Shown here: in pieces, positions 1 through 10,640 of the stretch
How positions within the stretch are numbered: the stretch's first letter is position 1
Layout of the letters: each line of letters opens with the position of its first letter
Assembly (NCBI GenBank): GCA_019973155.2
Contig: BPQB01000040.1
Span: 62,001-126,000, forward strand
Origin: Phanerochaete sordida
Taxonomy: Eukaryota > Basidiomycota > Agaricomycetes > Polyporales > Phanerochaetaceae
Direction: 5' to 3'
DNA length: 64,000 bases
Made by a program: the position numbers and the translations under genes
Notes under the pieces: model-generated
Databases searched by the model: none
Told to the model about the DNA's origin: nothing
What the model saw: only the letters and a program-made list of their open reading frames with translations

Positions 1-2134
1 TCCGTAGCCAGCTTCGGCGGGGCGATTACGACCTTGTACCGATTTGGCATGCCGAGCTTCCGTGTGCATGAGCAGCGGAGACGCGGGCGGCGTGGCGCAT
101 CCCATCATTCTTCGGGAGAAGGAGGTGAGGGCACGTAAAGGGTCCGATGCGGGCCTGGTCGTAAAGGGTGCGTGATGGCACCGCCGGACGTGGTGCAGCA
201 TGGCTTGAAGGGCTTCCAAAAGTCAAGGTTCAAGAAGGGTCGCGCAGAAAGTCGATTGTTTCTGATGAATTACTCAGAACAGCGGGGCGGAGGGAGCGAA
301 GGACATACCCAGATGGGATTCTAACCTGGAGGTCCATCTCCTCACAAAGATGACGCACGTCCTGATTCAACGTTCCATGAACAACATCGGTGCAGGCATG
401 GATTTCGTGAACACTCAATTATTGCCTGCAAGTCCCGGTCGCTACCATGGGCGTGACGGCATGAATCTGCCAAGTCCCTCATGCCGAGAATTCTCGTAGA
501 CGGCCGCTCGCCATGATAAACGAACACGGAATGCGCTGTGATGACACAGAGCCTGAACCTGCATGTTCTGCAGCTCACGCTGATCCTAGAGTCTGTTGCC
601 GCATTGTCTAGACCTGTAACACAGCGTACGCTGAGTGAGGGCCGGACTGGTCTGTTGGCATGAGTGAGAGCGTCCACAGGTGTATTCCATAGGTTTCATG
701 ACCAATGACTCACCCGTTGCCGTCAGATCCTCGCTTAGCCTGCTACCAGAGGCTGGAATGGACTTCGCACTCTTCGCCAGCGTCGCACAAGGCATCGTAA
801 CGTGTACCCGTGGCCCAACTCGGGCTGAGGGCGCGCAGACGCGTGACTCTGCTCTAAATATCATGGTTTTCGCGTGTATATTCTTTCATTACTGTTAGCT
901 TGCTTGACAAGCTATGCTGTCGATGTGATAATTGAAGCCAGATTTCTGTCACCCGGATCATCCCGAGATCCGAACGCGGCCGTCCATCCTATCTTATCTT
1001 ATCTCTTCCCTTTCCAGCCAACATGCCGTCGCGCACTTGGAGACCCACCACCCACCCTCGTATGCACTGCCGTCCAGCCCTCCTCTGCCTCCCGCACTGT
1101 CCTAAATCACGTAGCAGCACGCTGTGAATTGAATATCTTGCTTCCTCATCTGCCTCGTCCAGCTCTGTTGAGGACAGCTTATCCCGCCCGTCCCGTACAT
1201 ATGCGGAACAGCCCAAGGACGTGTGTGTAGCCATTCCCTTCTCCCACTGGGCCACCGGGGAGAGCAAGGGTGACTTGTCAGCAGATATGCATGGCAAGGA
1301 GGTACTTGCCCTGCCTTATCTCGCTCTACCAGCTTCTATAGCCTGTGTCCCAAGCCTCTCCAGGGGAGCGAGGCTTCATGCACAATCCGCTCTCCCTGCC
1401 CAGCCTGCCTTCATAGTGAGCAAAAAGTGTACGCAGCAATGGGTTTCTCTCCTCTCCTGCTTGAATTTATGTCCACCTCCATTGACCTCATTAGTCCCCA
1501 CTCCGTGGTTAGTAGCCGTTTGCGACGACGTTCATCTGTACCTTTTCATTCAAATGAAAAATGCCGAGTTATATCATTGTCTCCTCTTCTCTCCTCGCAA
1601 GTCCAACAGCGATAGACTGTGGTGACGGAGCTTTGTCAAGCAAGCGCAGTGCCGCCGACGGCGGCCCTTCTCTAGTTCGCCCAGGTCGCGAGAAGCAGCA
1701 TGGAAGAGGGGGACAGTCAAAGCGACGCGACGCCGACGCTGCGTCATCCAGAGTCGGATTCCAGACGCACGAGCGTCGAGCGCGCACCGCGGATGCCGGT
1801 CCGTGCCCGTATGTCATCCGACACGCCAGCCACGCGTTGTCGTACCACGGTCCACCGTCGTCCACCAGCTTACACAGGAGCACATGCGTGCAAATATCGA
1901 GGTAGCCACGCACCGCTGCGACTGTGTATTTCCAATGTCGCCGTCCCCGTAGTAGTGCACGTCGAAGCCGGAGCCTCTCGAGTCTCGGTGCACTGACCCC
2001 GTTGCATGAGGGCTGTCATGAACAGCGGTGCAAGATTGCATGTTGCACGTATCTCGGTCGCTGGGCCTTGGGGGGGAGAGCGCAAGAAAAATTGCAGCGC
2101 GTGGGAGTTGGGTAAAAGAAGAAAGGAGAAAAAA
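1..2134. other. Gene-poor stretch, nothing supported
   Basis: Only short overlapping open frames occur on both strands, none with a recognisable domain, a splice pattern or a conserved motif. The sequence is less GC-rich than the coding regions. I see no gene, intact mobile element or structural RNA here apart from the tRNA just beyond its end. Confidence 0.5.
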
Positions 2135-2208
2135 TGAGTCGGCCCAGGATCGAACTGAGGACCTTCTGTGTGTTAGACAGATGCGATAACCAACTACGCC
2201 ACCGACCC
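2135..2208 (-). tRNA. tRNA-Val (anticodon AAC)
   Basis: On the minus strand 74 nt fold as a full cloverleaf. The 7-bp acceptor pairs GGGTCGG with CCGACTC. The anticodon stem TCTGT/ACAGA holds a loop with anticodon AAC, and the T arm carries TTCGATC. No intron is present and a T-rich run follows as Pol III terminator. It differs from the copy at 22391-22464 by a compensatory change at the base of the acceptor stem (G-C here, A-T there), which supports both being functional. Confidence 0.92.
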
Positions 2209-4130
2209 TTATGGAGTGGTGCATCCTAGTACATTTCGTAGTATGATGGCACACGCTTGAGTTCGGGCACTCTGCGATGTTGAGCGCCGCGCCTGAACGA
2301 GTCCATGAAGCATGTGTATAGCCCTTCGTACATTATGAGCTGTGCGCGCAGCTGTAGGTCCTTTGATCCGTGCCATCGTTCTCCTTCTGACGGTACGCTA
2401 AGCTAGCGTCGAAATTGACAGTCTCCAGGCAAGTCTCGATCGTCTGCAGTGCAAAGCTTGCTCAAAGCTGCATATGAGCTTACACCTCCCTTCCACGCTC
2501 TGTCAGTTGAGCTTAGACACGATGCAGGCACGCGAGCTATTGGACGGCCGCTCAGCGTCTGCTACGCCGAGCGTGCTGCTTTGCCCGTCCTTGCAGCGGT
2601 GGACGACGAATGCTCGTTGCTGAGCTCGTCGCGCTTAAGGGAGAATATCACCTCCAAGCTCTGCGATGACATGCGTGCAATCTGTACACGAAGACAGCAT
2701 TATAACTATCCGATTGCTGTTGAGGTGAGCGAGTATGCGAATATGCATCTACGTTCTAAGGCGACAGTCAGTAGCCAAGTCTGTCATCACGAACGAGGTA
2801 CAGCGCTCGCCACTCTATACGCGTTCAAGAACAAATTGTGAGTAGCATGCAGCCCCCATTTTGTGTGACTAAACGCTCACCGGGGCCACCAGTCACGGCG
2901 AACGGAGCTCGCCGCCTGTGATGAGTGGCATTCGACGACAAGCGGCCCACAGCATCCGCCAAGGTCACCTCAAACTTCCGGTATCTTTTCTGGCCGCCAT
3001 GCGTCCTTGTATGCGCGAGCCTATTGTGTCCGTACAAAGGCCGGTGGCCTCTGGAGACGGCTCGGAGATTAATATGGAGACCAATGTGCGAGCGAAGGTA
3101 TGGCCGACTTCCACGTCTTCCTCACACCGCTCATGCAAGGCCTGGCTGCGCAGCGACTCGTCGACGTGGCCTCCTTTTTGTAGTGGTGGTTCGCGACCAC
3201 GATCCGATTTTGGCCGGGTTTGGATGCCCGGGTTCTAGACTAGCATGGCTCGACGTGCAGTGTGCTGCCACTCGCCCCGCCGTGGACAAGGGCATGCAAG
3301 CTGCCTATCGTCCCGCAGAGTCTCGGCGCTCCGTCGGGTACTCTGTTTCTCGCTTCTTCGTGATGGGAGCCTCGTGGCGTTGTGGCATACTGCCCCGACG
3401 TACGCCATGGTACAGCTGCGGACATCCAGACCCTTGGCCATCAGTGTGTACCAATCTCATTTTAGCCGTGCCTTTCACTCATCTCGACTTGTCTCAGCCG
3501 CCCCTTGACCATGACGAAACCGGTGCACACTGTATTCGTTGTTAGTGTTTCGTCGTGACGGATGCGGTATCCAACTCTGCGAGGCATGCCACGACGAGAA
3601 CGCGAGTCGCCCGCAAGATACGCCGACCGCCTGACTCTTGCCAGAGAGGGGCAGGAGAAGGTTTGCAATGCGTCAGCGTGCGGGGGCAGAGATAGCGAAG
3701 GTGATATGTTGGGCATTGTTCTGTTGACGTACCGCTGACTCAATGCTCGTCAAGGCACGGCAGGGATCCCATCATTCCCTGGCCAGTTGAGGGCCTGGGC
3801 CTATTCAATGGTATCGCATGGAGTATCAGCGTATGGTACTTGCGAGTCACCTTGAAAGAATGCGTACCGCATATCCCACGCTCTCGATGTTATCACATTT
3901 GGGATGGGCGACGCTTTCGGCGATTCAGAACAAAGGTGTCGAGAAGACGCTCTACGAATAGCCGCAGCGGACGGGCACATCATCTGCCGCCGGGGGTACG
4001 CTCGGTAAATTAACACCAAGAGGCCGCCATCATGCACGTTTACGGTGGTATGTGGCAGAAACACTCATTGAATGGCATCCACTGTGACCTCGCCTTCATT
4101 CCCCCGCCGCAGGGTCGCCTCACGTACTGG
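2209..4130. other. Gene-poor stretch, nothing supported
   Basis: Several medium open frames overlap on both strands (for example about 2.9-3.5 kb) but none shows a domain, conserved spacing or convincing introns. The last part is the promoter region of the zinc-finger gene starting at 4267. Confidence 0.45.
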
Positions 4131-4137
4131 TATATAA
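4131..4137 (+). promoter_or_regulatory. TATA box of zinc-finger gene A
   Basis: TATATAA lies 130 bp upstream of the ATG at 4267. The spacing allows a transcription start near 4160 and a roughly 100 nt leader. Paralog E has the same element at 18094-18100. Confidence 0.6.
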
Positions 4138-4266
4138 GCCAGTAGCTCTGAGTGCTTTGCCTCGCAAACCCCCACATCTCCACGCTCTACGTCTCCCCAC
4201 GCAGAGCATCAAAGTCATCGCAGCCACCATCCCACACTCTGCACACCTCCACCTAATCTCATAACC

Positions 4267-6534
4267 ATGGCTCGCACTTCCCAACCCAAGAGGGCCCAAA
4301 AAGCCAAATGCTCTCTCCGTGCATCCCGCAAGAGGCGAAACGACACGCCGTCGGAGTCTGAGTCGTCCGGAGACGAATACGAGCCTGAAGCCCACGAGGA
4401 CCAGGACTACACCGACGGCGACGCTCACGCCCACGGACACAAGCAGGCAAGCCGGTCCCGGAAAGCCAAGGGCAACGGCACGGCGAAGAAAAAGTACGTC
4501 CCCTCCTGCCCACGCCCGCTCCCGCGCCCTGACCCGCCGCGCAGCCCGGTCTCGCTCGTGAACCCGTACGACCACATCCCCGCGCTCCCGAAGTACGGCC
4601 GCTACGGCGGCATGCTGCGCTACCGCGCCGCCGCGCTCTGGTGCAAGATCAACATCGGCCGCCTGCGCACCTGGCGCCACATGCGCGAGCCGAAGCCCGT
4701 CGAGGAGGCCCTCTGCGTCGCGTGCGGCGGCAACATCCGCATGACCGAGTCTGAGCTGCGCCGGCACGGGTACGCGCACCTGCAGGAGCATCTGTGCGTG
4801 TCCTTCTCTCTGCGTGCGCGCGCGCCCTTGCTGACTCCGCGCTCCACAGGCGGCCGTTCCCGTGCCCACTTGAGACCTGCGACCGCAGGTTCGCGCAGCG
4901 CCGCCAGCGCGAGACGCATTTCCTGATCCAGTGAGTTGCAGTTCTCCCTCTGCGCGCGGCGTCGTGGCTGACCGCGCGCCAGCTTCAAGGAGGTCCCGCT
5001 CGAGGACCGCACGTACTGCGGCATCATCCACAAGCACGACGGCACGACGTGCCTGTGGTGGGACAAGGACCCGAGCCGCGTCTCGACGCACCGCCTCGAG
5101 GGCCACCCCGGCGAGAAGCGCCCCACGCTCGAGGAGATCCGCACGAACGAGCGCGTCCGCATCGCGTACAAGAAGGTCAGCCCCAAGAAGAACCTCGCGC
5201 GCGAGCAGGACGGGGAGCTCTGGGTCGAGCCCTGGGACGGCGTCCTCGCCGACGGCTGGGGCCTCCGCGGCGCCGGCGACGACACCGGCCTCGGCGCCCC
5301 CGCGCCCGACGCGCTCGCCCTCGTCGCGGACGACGCCGACATGCAGCCCGACCCGATGCTCGAGGAGATGCTCGCGCGCCGCGCGTACATCGCCGCGATC
5401 GGGCCTGCGGCCGCCCCTGCAGCAGACCCGGCGAGCACCGCCAGCTTATCGGCAGCGTCGTCGGAGCCCTCCGACTCCTACGACGACAGCATGGACTCGA
5501 CGCCGTCCACCTCCGTCGAGCCTCAAAGACCGTTCATGTTGTCTCTTCCGCCGCGCTCCGTGCACACACCCCCGATTCTCGACATGTCGCCCATGTACCA
5601 GCCGCCTGCTGCATCGCCTTTGGAGTCCAACCATGACTCTGCGGCGCCTGACGCAGTGGCTCACGACGACGAGAGGCCAACCGTGCCCCTTCGCCGCTCC
5701 GCGCGCACCGCCAAGTCCCGCGAGGCCACCACAGCGCAGGCACCTCCCGCCTCCGCCCCATCGGCCTCCCGTTCTCGCCGCAGCCGCGCGACGCGTCCAC
5801 CGCCCATCGAGCGCGCTCCCTCCCCTTCCCCCTCGCCAGAGCCCGCCGCGCGTGCACTCTCGCCAGAACCCGCCGCGCGTGCGCCGACCCCCGACGCGCC
5901 GTCCCCCAGCAGCGCAGCGCCCGTGGGGACGTTCGGCGACACGCCCATCGGCGGCTCCTTCGCGCTGCGCCTGCCCGCGGACTGGCGGCTGCGCACGAGC
6001 CGCGACGGCGCGCCGCGCGCGGCGTACGCGGGCGAGACGTGGCGCGGCGCGGCGGACGATGCGGGCTCCCGCGGCAGCTGGCCCGCGCGCATGCCGTACC
6101 GCCTCTCGCACGTCCGCGGCGAGCTGCCCGCCGCGCCGCCGCCGATGGCGAGTCTGTACGACGACTATGTGGTCCCGCCGCGCCGATCGCCGTGCCACTA
6201 CGCGCCGCCGCCGCAGGCGATGTTTCCGTTTGGGTACACGTACAGTCCGTTTGCGGCTCGCACGGAGTTCCCGCAGGACGGACGCCAGAACTTCCGCCTC
6301 GTGCCTGCGCGGTGGGGGCCTCCGGCGGAGGAGCGCCAGCGCGCGGCGAGTCCCGTAGAGGCGAGGGCTGGACGCAAGCTCAGGCCTGAGGAGCAGACCG
6401 GCGTCGAGGCGCTCCTTGCGCTGCGTGAGGAGCGTGTCCACGCTCCCGCCCCGGCTGCTGCGTCGAGGACGCCGTTCGATACGCTGCGGATGGTGGCGGG
6501 CCTGGAGCTCCGCAGGTTGAACGAGAGCCTCTAA
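4267..6534 (+). CDS. Zinc-finger paralog A: triple C2H2-like protein with long disordered tail
   Basis: Exons 4267-4793, 4850-4930 and 4983-6534 give 719 aa. The N terminus (MARTSQPKRAQK) is basic and Ser/Asp rich. Three consecutive fingers follow: C150-x2-C-x13-H167-x3-H171; a classic C181-x4-C-x12-H199-x3-H203; and C215-x10-C226-x12-H239-x4-H244. The second intron splits the codon of the last His of finger 2, exactly as in paralog D. The remaining 470 residues are Ala/Pro/Ser rich and look disordered. I do not recognise the family. Zinc fingers suggest nucleic-acid binding, possibly a nuclear regulator, but this is inference. Start chosen because it follows a TATA box and leader, has good context (aaccATGG), and matches the MARTGQ/MVRTKS starts of the paralogs. 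The spliced frame has no break. Very high GC creates long false frames on both strands. Confidence 0.75.
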
Positions 6535-6996
6535 TGGTCTGTCTGCGTACTTGCTGATGCTCAGCTTTCGTTTCCTTCTGGTAGGTAGACTCTGTGGTTT
6601 GCTCTTGGTTATTCTGTTTGTCGCCCTCTGGATCTTACCATGCGTACCTTTGGCTTAGCTTAGCTTCCTGTATTCACCGTTATATGTGGACTTACTAGCC
6701 CACTTGACATTATGGAATAACTTCCAAAATTCCTGGCTTGTGTGCGCTCGGCGGACGGCGTTAGCGGATCAGGACCCCGGAGCACGTGGGAGCGCGTCTC
6801 GGGACCAAACGTCGGAAGACAGAAGACGCGTCCAGCCTGACGTCGACCCTCGTCTCCTCCCCTCCTCGCCCCGCACCCCCCACATTCCTACTCTGCACAG
6901 CGAAATACACGTGTCGAAATAAAAGTATGTGCGCGTCGTGCTCCTCGACGTCGGGCAGACGCGCCAGCAGACGTGCTGACGACCCGCCTGCGCAGC
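6535..6996. other. Intergenic stretch between paralogs A and B
   Basis: Holds the 3' region of gene A and possibly an unrecognised 5' exon of gene B. A candidate intron starting gtatgtgcg near 6925 and ending before about 6967 could place the true start of B further upstream. No independent gene is supported. Confidence 0.35.
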
Positions 6997-8298
6997 ATGT
7001 TGTTGTCGGCCGAGAACCAGTCGTATCTCGACAGCTATCGACCTCCGTCGGACGAAGATCTCGAATGGATGCACGCTGTCGGTATACCGCTACCGCTGTA
7101 TGTGCCCATAGTGCTTGCGAGGCTCTGTCGCGCTCACGTATTCACCGTAGAAGTCTCCAGGCGCGGCTCAAAGCGATACCGAAGGCTCCCAGCACGCCCA
7201 AACCGCGCAGCGAGGCGATGAAGCGGTTTATCGCGCGACATGGCGTGAAGAAACTGCATAAAGAGGCTAGGGAACACAAGGGCACTTCTGCGCAGGCCGT
7301 GGACGGCGTACCAGGTGCGTCGCCCAGTCACAGCGGCCCGCGTAGTGCAAGCTAACACGACCCCTGGTGTAGTGCGAGAAAACGACGTGGACGAGAATGC
7401 CAAGCCGGTCGCCCAACCAGGTGTGACCACGCGCACCTCACCGGAGAGAGCTGACCCTACCGCTGCTGACCTTGCACCGCGTGCTCCAGACAACACGGAG
7501 ACACCGTCCACATCCGGCATCCTCGAAAACTCGCCGGTTTCAAATGCTGAGCATGACCCTACTATTGCTGAGATGCAATTGGACGACGCGGGCGAGAATC
7601 GTGCCTCCCCGGTGCCCGACACCACGCAAGCTTCTCCGTCTTCGGACACGCAAAAACTGTCGTCTGTGCATCCCGCGACCGCCGCTGCGCATGTGCAGGA
7701 GGACGAGCATAGCGCGTGCGAACTCTCCATGGACGTCGGCGTGCCCATGGAGGTGGACGCTGCGCAGAACGACAGCGTTCACGAGGCCGCACTTCTAGAG
7801 AACGCGATGCCATGCGACACACCCTCAGCGGCAGAAGACCCCGTGCCGCCCTCTCTCTCGTGTGTGCTCGAACAGAACGCCGGGCCCTCAACCGTGCCCC
7901 ACCGACCATCTGCGACTCCAGCACCTCGTGCACCCACACCGTCTCGCGTCGCACCCCACTCCCCATCACTCTCATCGCCCTCCTCCTCCTCGTCCATCCC
8001 CCGCGTCCCAACACCCCCCTGGGGCAACCACCGCACACCCACGCTCCCCGCCGACACCGCCCCGTCCGACCCGTCCGAAGAACCAAGCGAACCGAGCCCA
8101 GCCGTGCTCGCCGCATGCTTCGTCGCAGCCGAGGCGCGCATCGCGCGCGTGCTCGCGCCTGCGCGGCGCGGGCAGCCGCCCTGGGGCGCCGCGACGGTCT
8201 GCGGCGCGGGGTGGCTCGAGGCGACGGGCAGGCGGTACCGGGCGACGCGGCGCCGGGAGCTGCTCGGGGGCGCGGACGCGGGTGCCGTGGCGGCGTGA
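6997..8298 (+). CDS. Array member B: finger-less relative of the zinc-finger paralogs
   Basis: Exons 6997-7097, 7151-7314 and 7373-8298 join in frame to 396 aa. The C-terminal part shares a signature with paralog D: an I/VPxPPWG motif, then an acidic/Pro stretch and an amphipathic helix (LAACFVAAEARIARVLAPAR here, LDRRLAADEAKVATVLALMR in D). The three Cys/His fingers of A, D and E are missing. Only a basic His-containing tail (ARHGVKKLHKEAREHKG) recalls the end of finger 3. It may be a 5'-truncated or recombined copy, or a real divergent member whose first exon I have not found. The start is therefore uncertain. Function unknown. Confidence 0.5.
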
Positions 8299-10640
8299 GG
8301 CTGGGATGGGCTGGGCTGGTTGGGGGGTTTCGTTTGGATAACCGTGCATCTCTCGTTCGTTCTGTATTCTATGCTGCGTCGTGCTGTGTAATATCTCTGC
8401 TTTGGTTCGCATGCGCTCCTGCGCGCGCCTCTAATTTTGGATACGGACACTCGTGGAAAGTACTGTAGTTTCTGCGTTTGCTTGTAGACCCTGCTTGCTT
8501 GGATTTTACGCTAGGTTACACGCTAGGTTATCAAAATATCTCTGTTCCACTGTCTTCGTGCGAGCACCAGCGACGCAGAGCGACGCCGAGGTCGCGAGCG
8601 GAGTCGCGGGCCCGGTCTCCGCGGCGCGCGCTAGCGCGTCCTCGATGACGCGTGCGCGTCGCGCGCGTCGACGTCGACGTCGCTTTGCCATCCTCTCCTG
8701 TCTCTGAGTCTAGCATCTTGCGCAAAGGCTATCTCGTCGTCGACAGCAAAGTGTACGCCTAAGCTGAAAATATGCGTGCCCACTCGCTCCCATCTCGAGT
8801 GGGGCTGCATGCCCGAGCACACGTTGGCACGCCCGTGAACGCGCGGAGGCCGGCTCTGCTGGCGGACGGGTATCCTAGCGGGACGCGCAGGTACGGCTCT
8901 GGTTTGCTTCGTTGCGTGTTATCTCACTAACAGTATACTCTAAGGAGTATGGGCTGGTCTTGCCGCGCTGCAGTGCTTGCTGAGTCGAGAACTGCTCGAG
9001 GCGCCTGACATCGCAGTGCGATCCCGGTCCCGGTCTCCTGTGCGGACGAGGAGCTGACATTATTCTTATTGAAAAAACACAGCCTTGCGGCACACATTGC
9101 ACAGCCGCTCGCAGGAGATGAGCAGGATGAGCAGCAGGAGCTGGCGCCACGCCCGTACGTCGAAACCAAGACCTTCGGGCATCTGGTGAGTGTTCCACGA
9201 CACTCGTGCCTGCTCCGTGCATTGATTACGGGACGCTAGGTCATACTGTGCGTCATACGAACGAGGAGATTGGCCTGCCGTCCCGGGCATGGACTGGACG
9301 GCACCGAACCGAATGTGTCTTTGGGCTGGGATACCAACCACGCGGTCGACGTCCTCCAAGATCCCATCGGAGTGCGTCCCGCTGCCACCTTCGTTCCGCT
9401 GTCCTAGGTAATTTATCAGAAACAACGGACAGGTGTCCTGCCGCTCCCGTCTACTTGGACCCTAGATGCACGAGTCGTCCTTAGGATCGGCCTCGCTGGA
9501 AGGGTCCGGCTCTCCCATCACGCAGCCCTCACGACCAGGCCCGCATTGTACCCTATCCGTGCAGCTACTCCGGCAAAATGATGAAATGCACTACGCCGCG
9601 AGCTTCCCCGCGGGCTTGCTCTTCATGCAGCCGACAGCCCGGCATGCCGGATTCGTCTGACGTTGCAGTCTCTGCAGAGGCCGGGCGTAGACCTCGCCGA
9701 CCATGGCAGCGCCGCTGCCGAGACTCCAATCAGTATGTGAGGGCAGCTACGCGTCTTCTTGCACGCTGACGCGCTGTGCGCAGGAGGTCACATGAGCGTG
9801 TCGCTGGCTTTACGCCGTCCCCTCCGCCCGTCCCAATACGTTTCTCGCCCAGGGCGAGTCACAGTGACCCAGAAGGTGAAGACGTCTTCTCACGCGGGCT
9901 TGTACCCGACTCCTGACGGCGAAAATTTCAGGATGTGCGTGGTGATGTCGAAGGCAGCACCGCCGCCATGGCAGGCGTGACCCTGAGGGCGATGGGGGGC
10001 ACATATCCCATCCCGGAAACATCGTGATGTCCGCGCTGCGGGCGTTGCATCGATATCCGCTCGAAGCATCGAAAAAAGGTTTTCTCGTTTGGGCTCGGCG
10101 GGGAATCCCAGCGGGCTTAGCGATCCTCCAAGAAGCCAGGAAGACATGTCAATCTCGCGGATCTGGGGATGAGCACGGCGCGCCTGCCGCCGTTGTGCGC
10201 GATGAGCGCCCGGACTGCGAGCCCAGAAGACTTTCCTAAAACGCGGACAAGAGCGCGGTTGCTGGGGTGCGACAGGTTACCGGAACCGTGGGTCAATGCA
10301 GTCGCTCACCACCTCGTCTCCTAGGGCTCCGGCGACTGGGTGGGCTGCCTGGACCACAAGTGATCGGAGACCACTCAACTTTGTGGCAGTGGTCTCCCCG
10401 CCGCCGCCCAGCATCACTACCACAATGTTCTCGATTTGGGTGGTTAGTCTCTGTCATCCTTCCGCTACTTTCGCTCAAACTCTACGAGACTTTCGACTGC
10501 CATAGTCAGGCCGTGTCCACGTCCCCTTTTGCTAGCGCACATTCCAACGTCCTTCTCAGCTTTTCACTCGCATCTACCGCGCCAGCAGTCTCGCCGGGGA
10601 CCCCGCACGACGTGCGTCTCTCTACACAAGATACACTGTC
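8299..10640. other. Intergenic stretch between B and D, possible relics only
   Basis: Short open frames on both strands, broken by stops. Around 9.5-9.7 kb a Cys-containing stretch is faintly reminiscent of finger 1 of paralog D, but the frame is not maintained. A small inverted repeat, ATACTC/GAGTAT, lies near 8.94 kb. No gene is supported. Confidence 0.35.

Noticed and set aside
1569..1913. 114-codon minus-strand frame at 1.6-1.9 kb
   Set aside because: Begins with plausible sequence but turns Arg/Pro-rich, overlaps equally long + frames and has no family resemblance.
4120..5106. Long minus-strand open frame opposite gene A
   Set aside because: It reads through the introns and finger exons of A and is Arg/Ala/Val rich, a shadow of the high-GC codon pattern. 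No domain.
4931..6441. Long open frames on both strands over exon 3 of gene A
   Set aside because: Arg/Pro/Ser-rich shadows of a GC-rich third codon position; the + frame starts inside an intron of A.
6997..8298. Homeodomain (mating-type) identity for gene B
   Set aside because: The opening LLSAENQSYLDSYR faintly recalls HD1 mating proteins, but there is no WFxNxR helix and none of the usual neighbours of the A locus.
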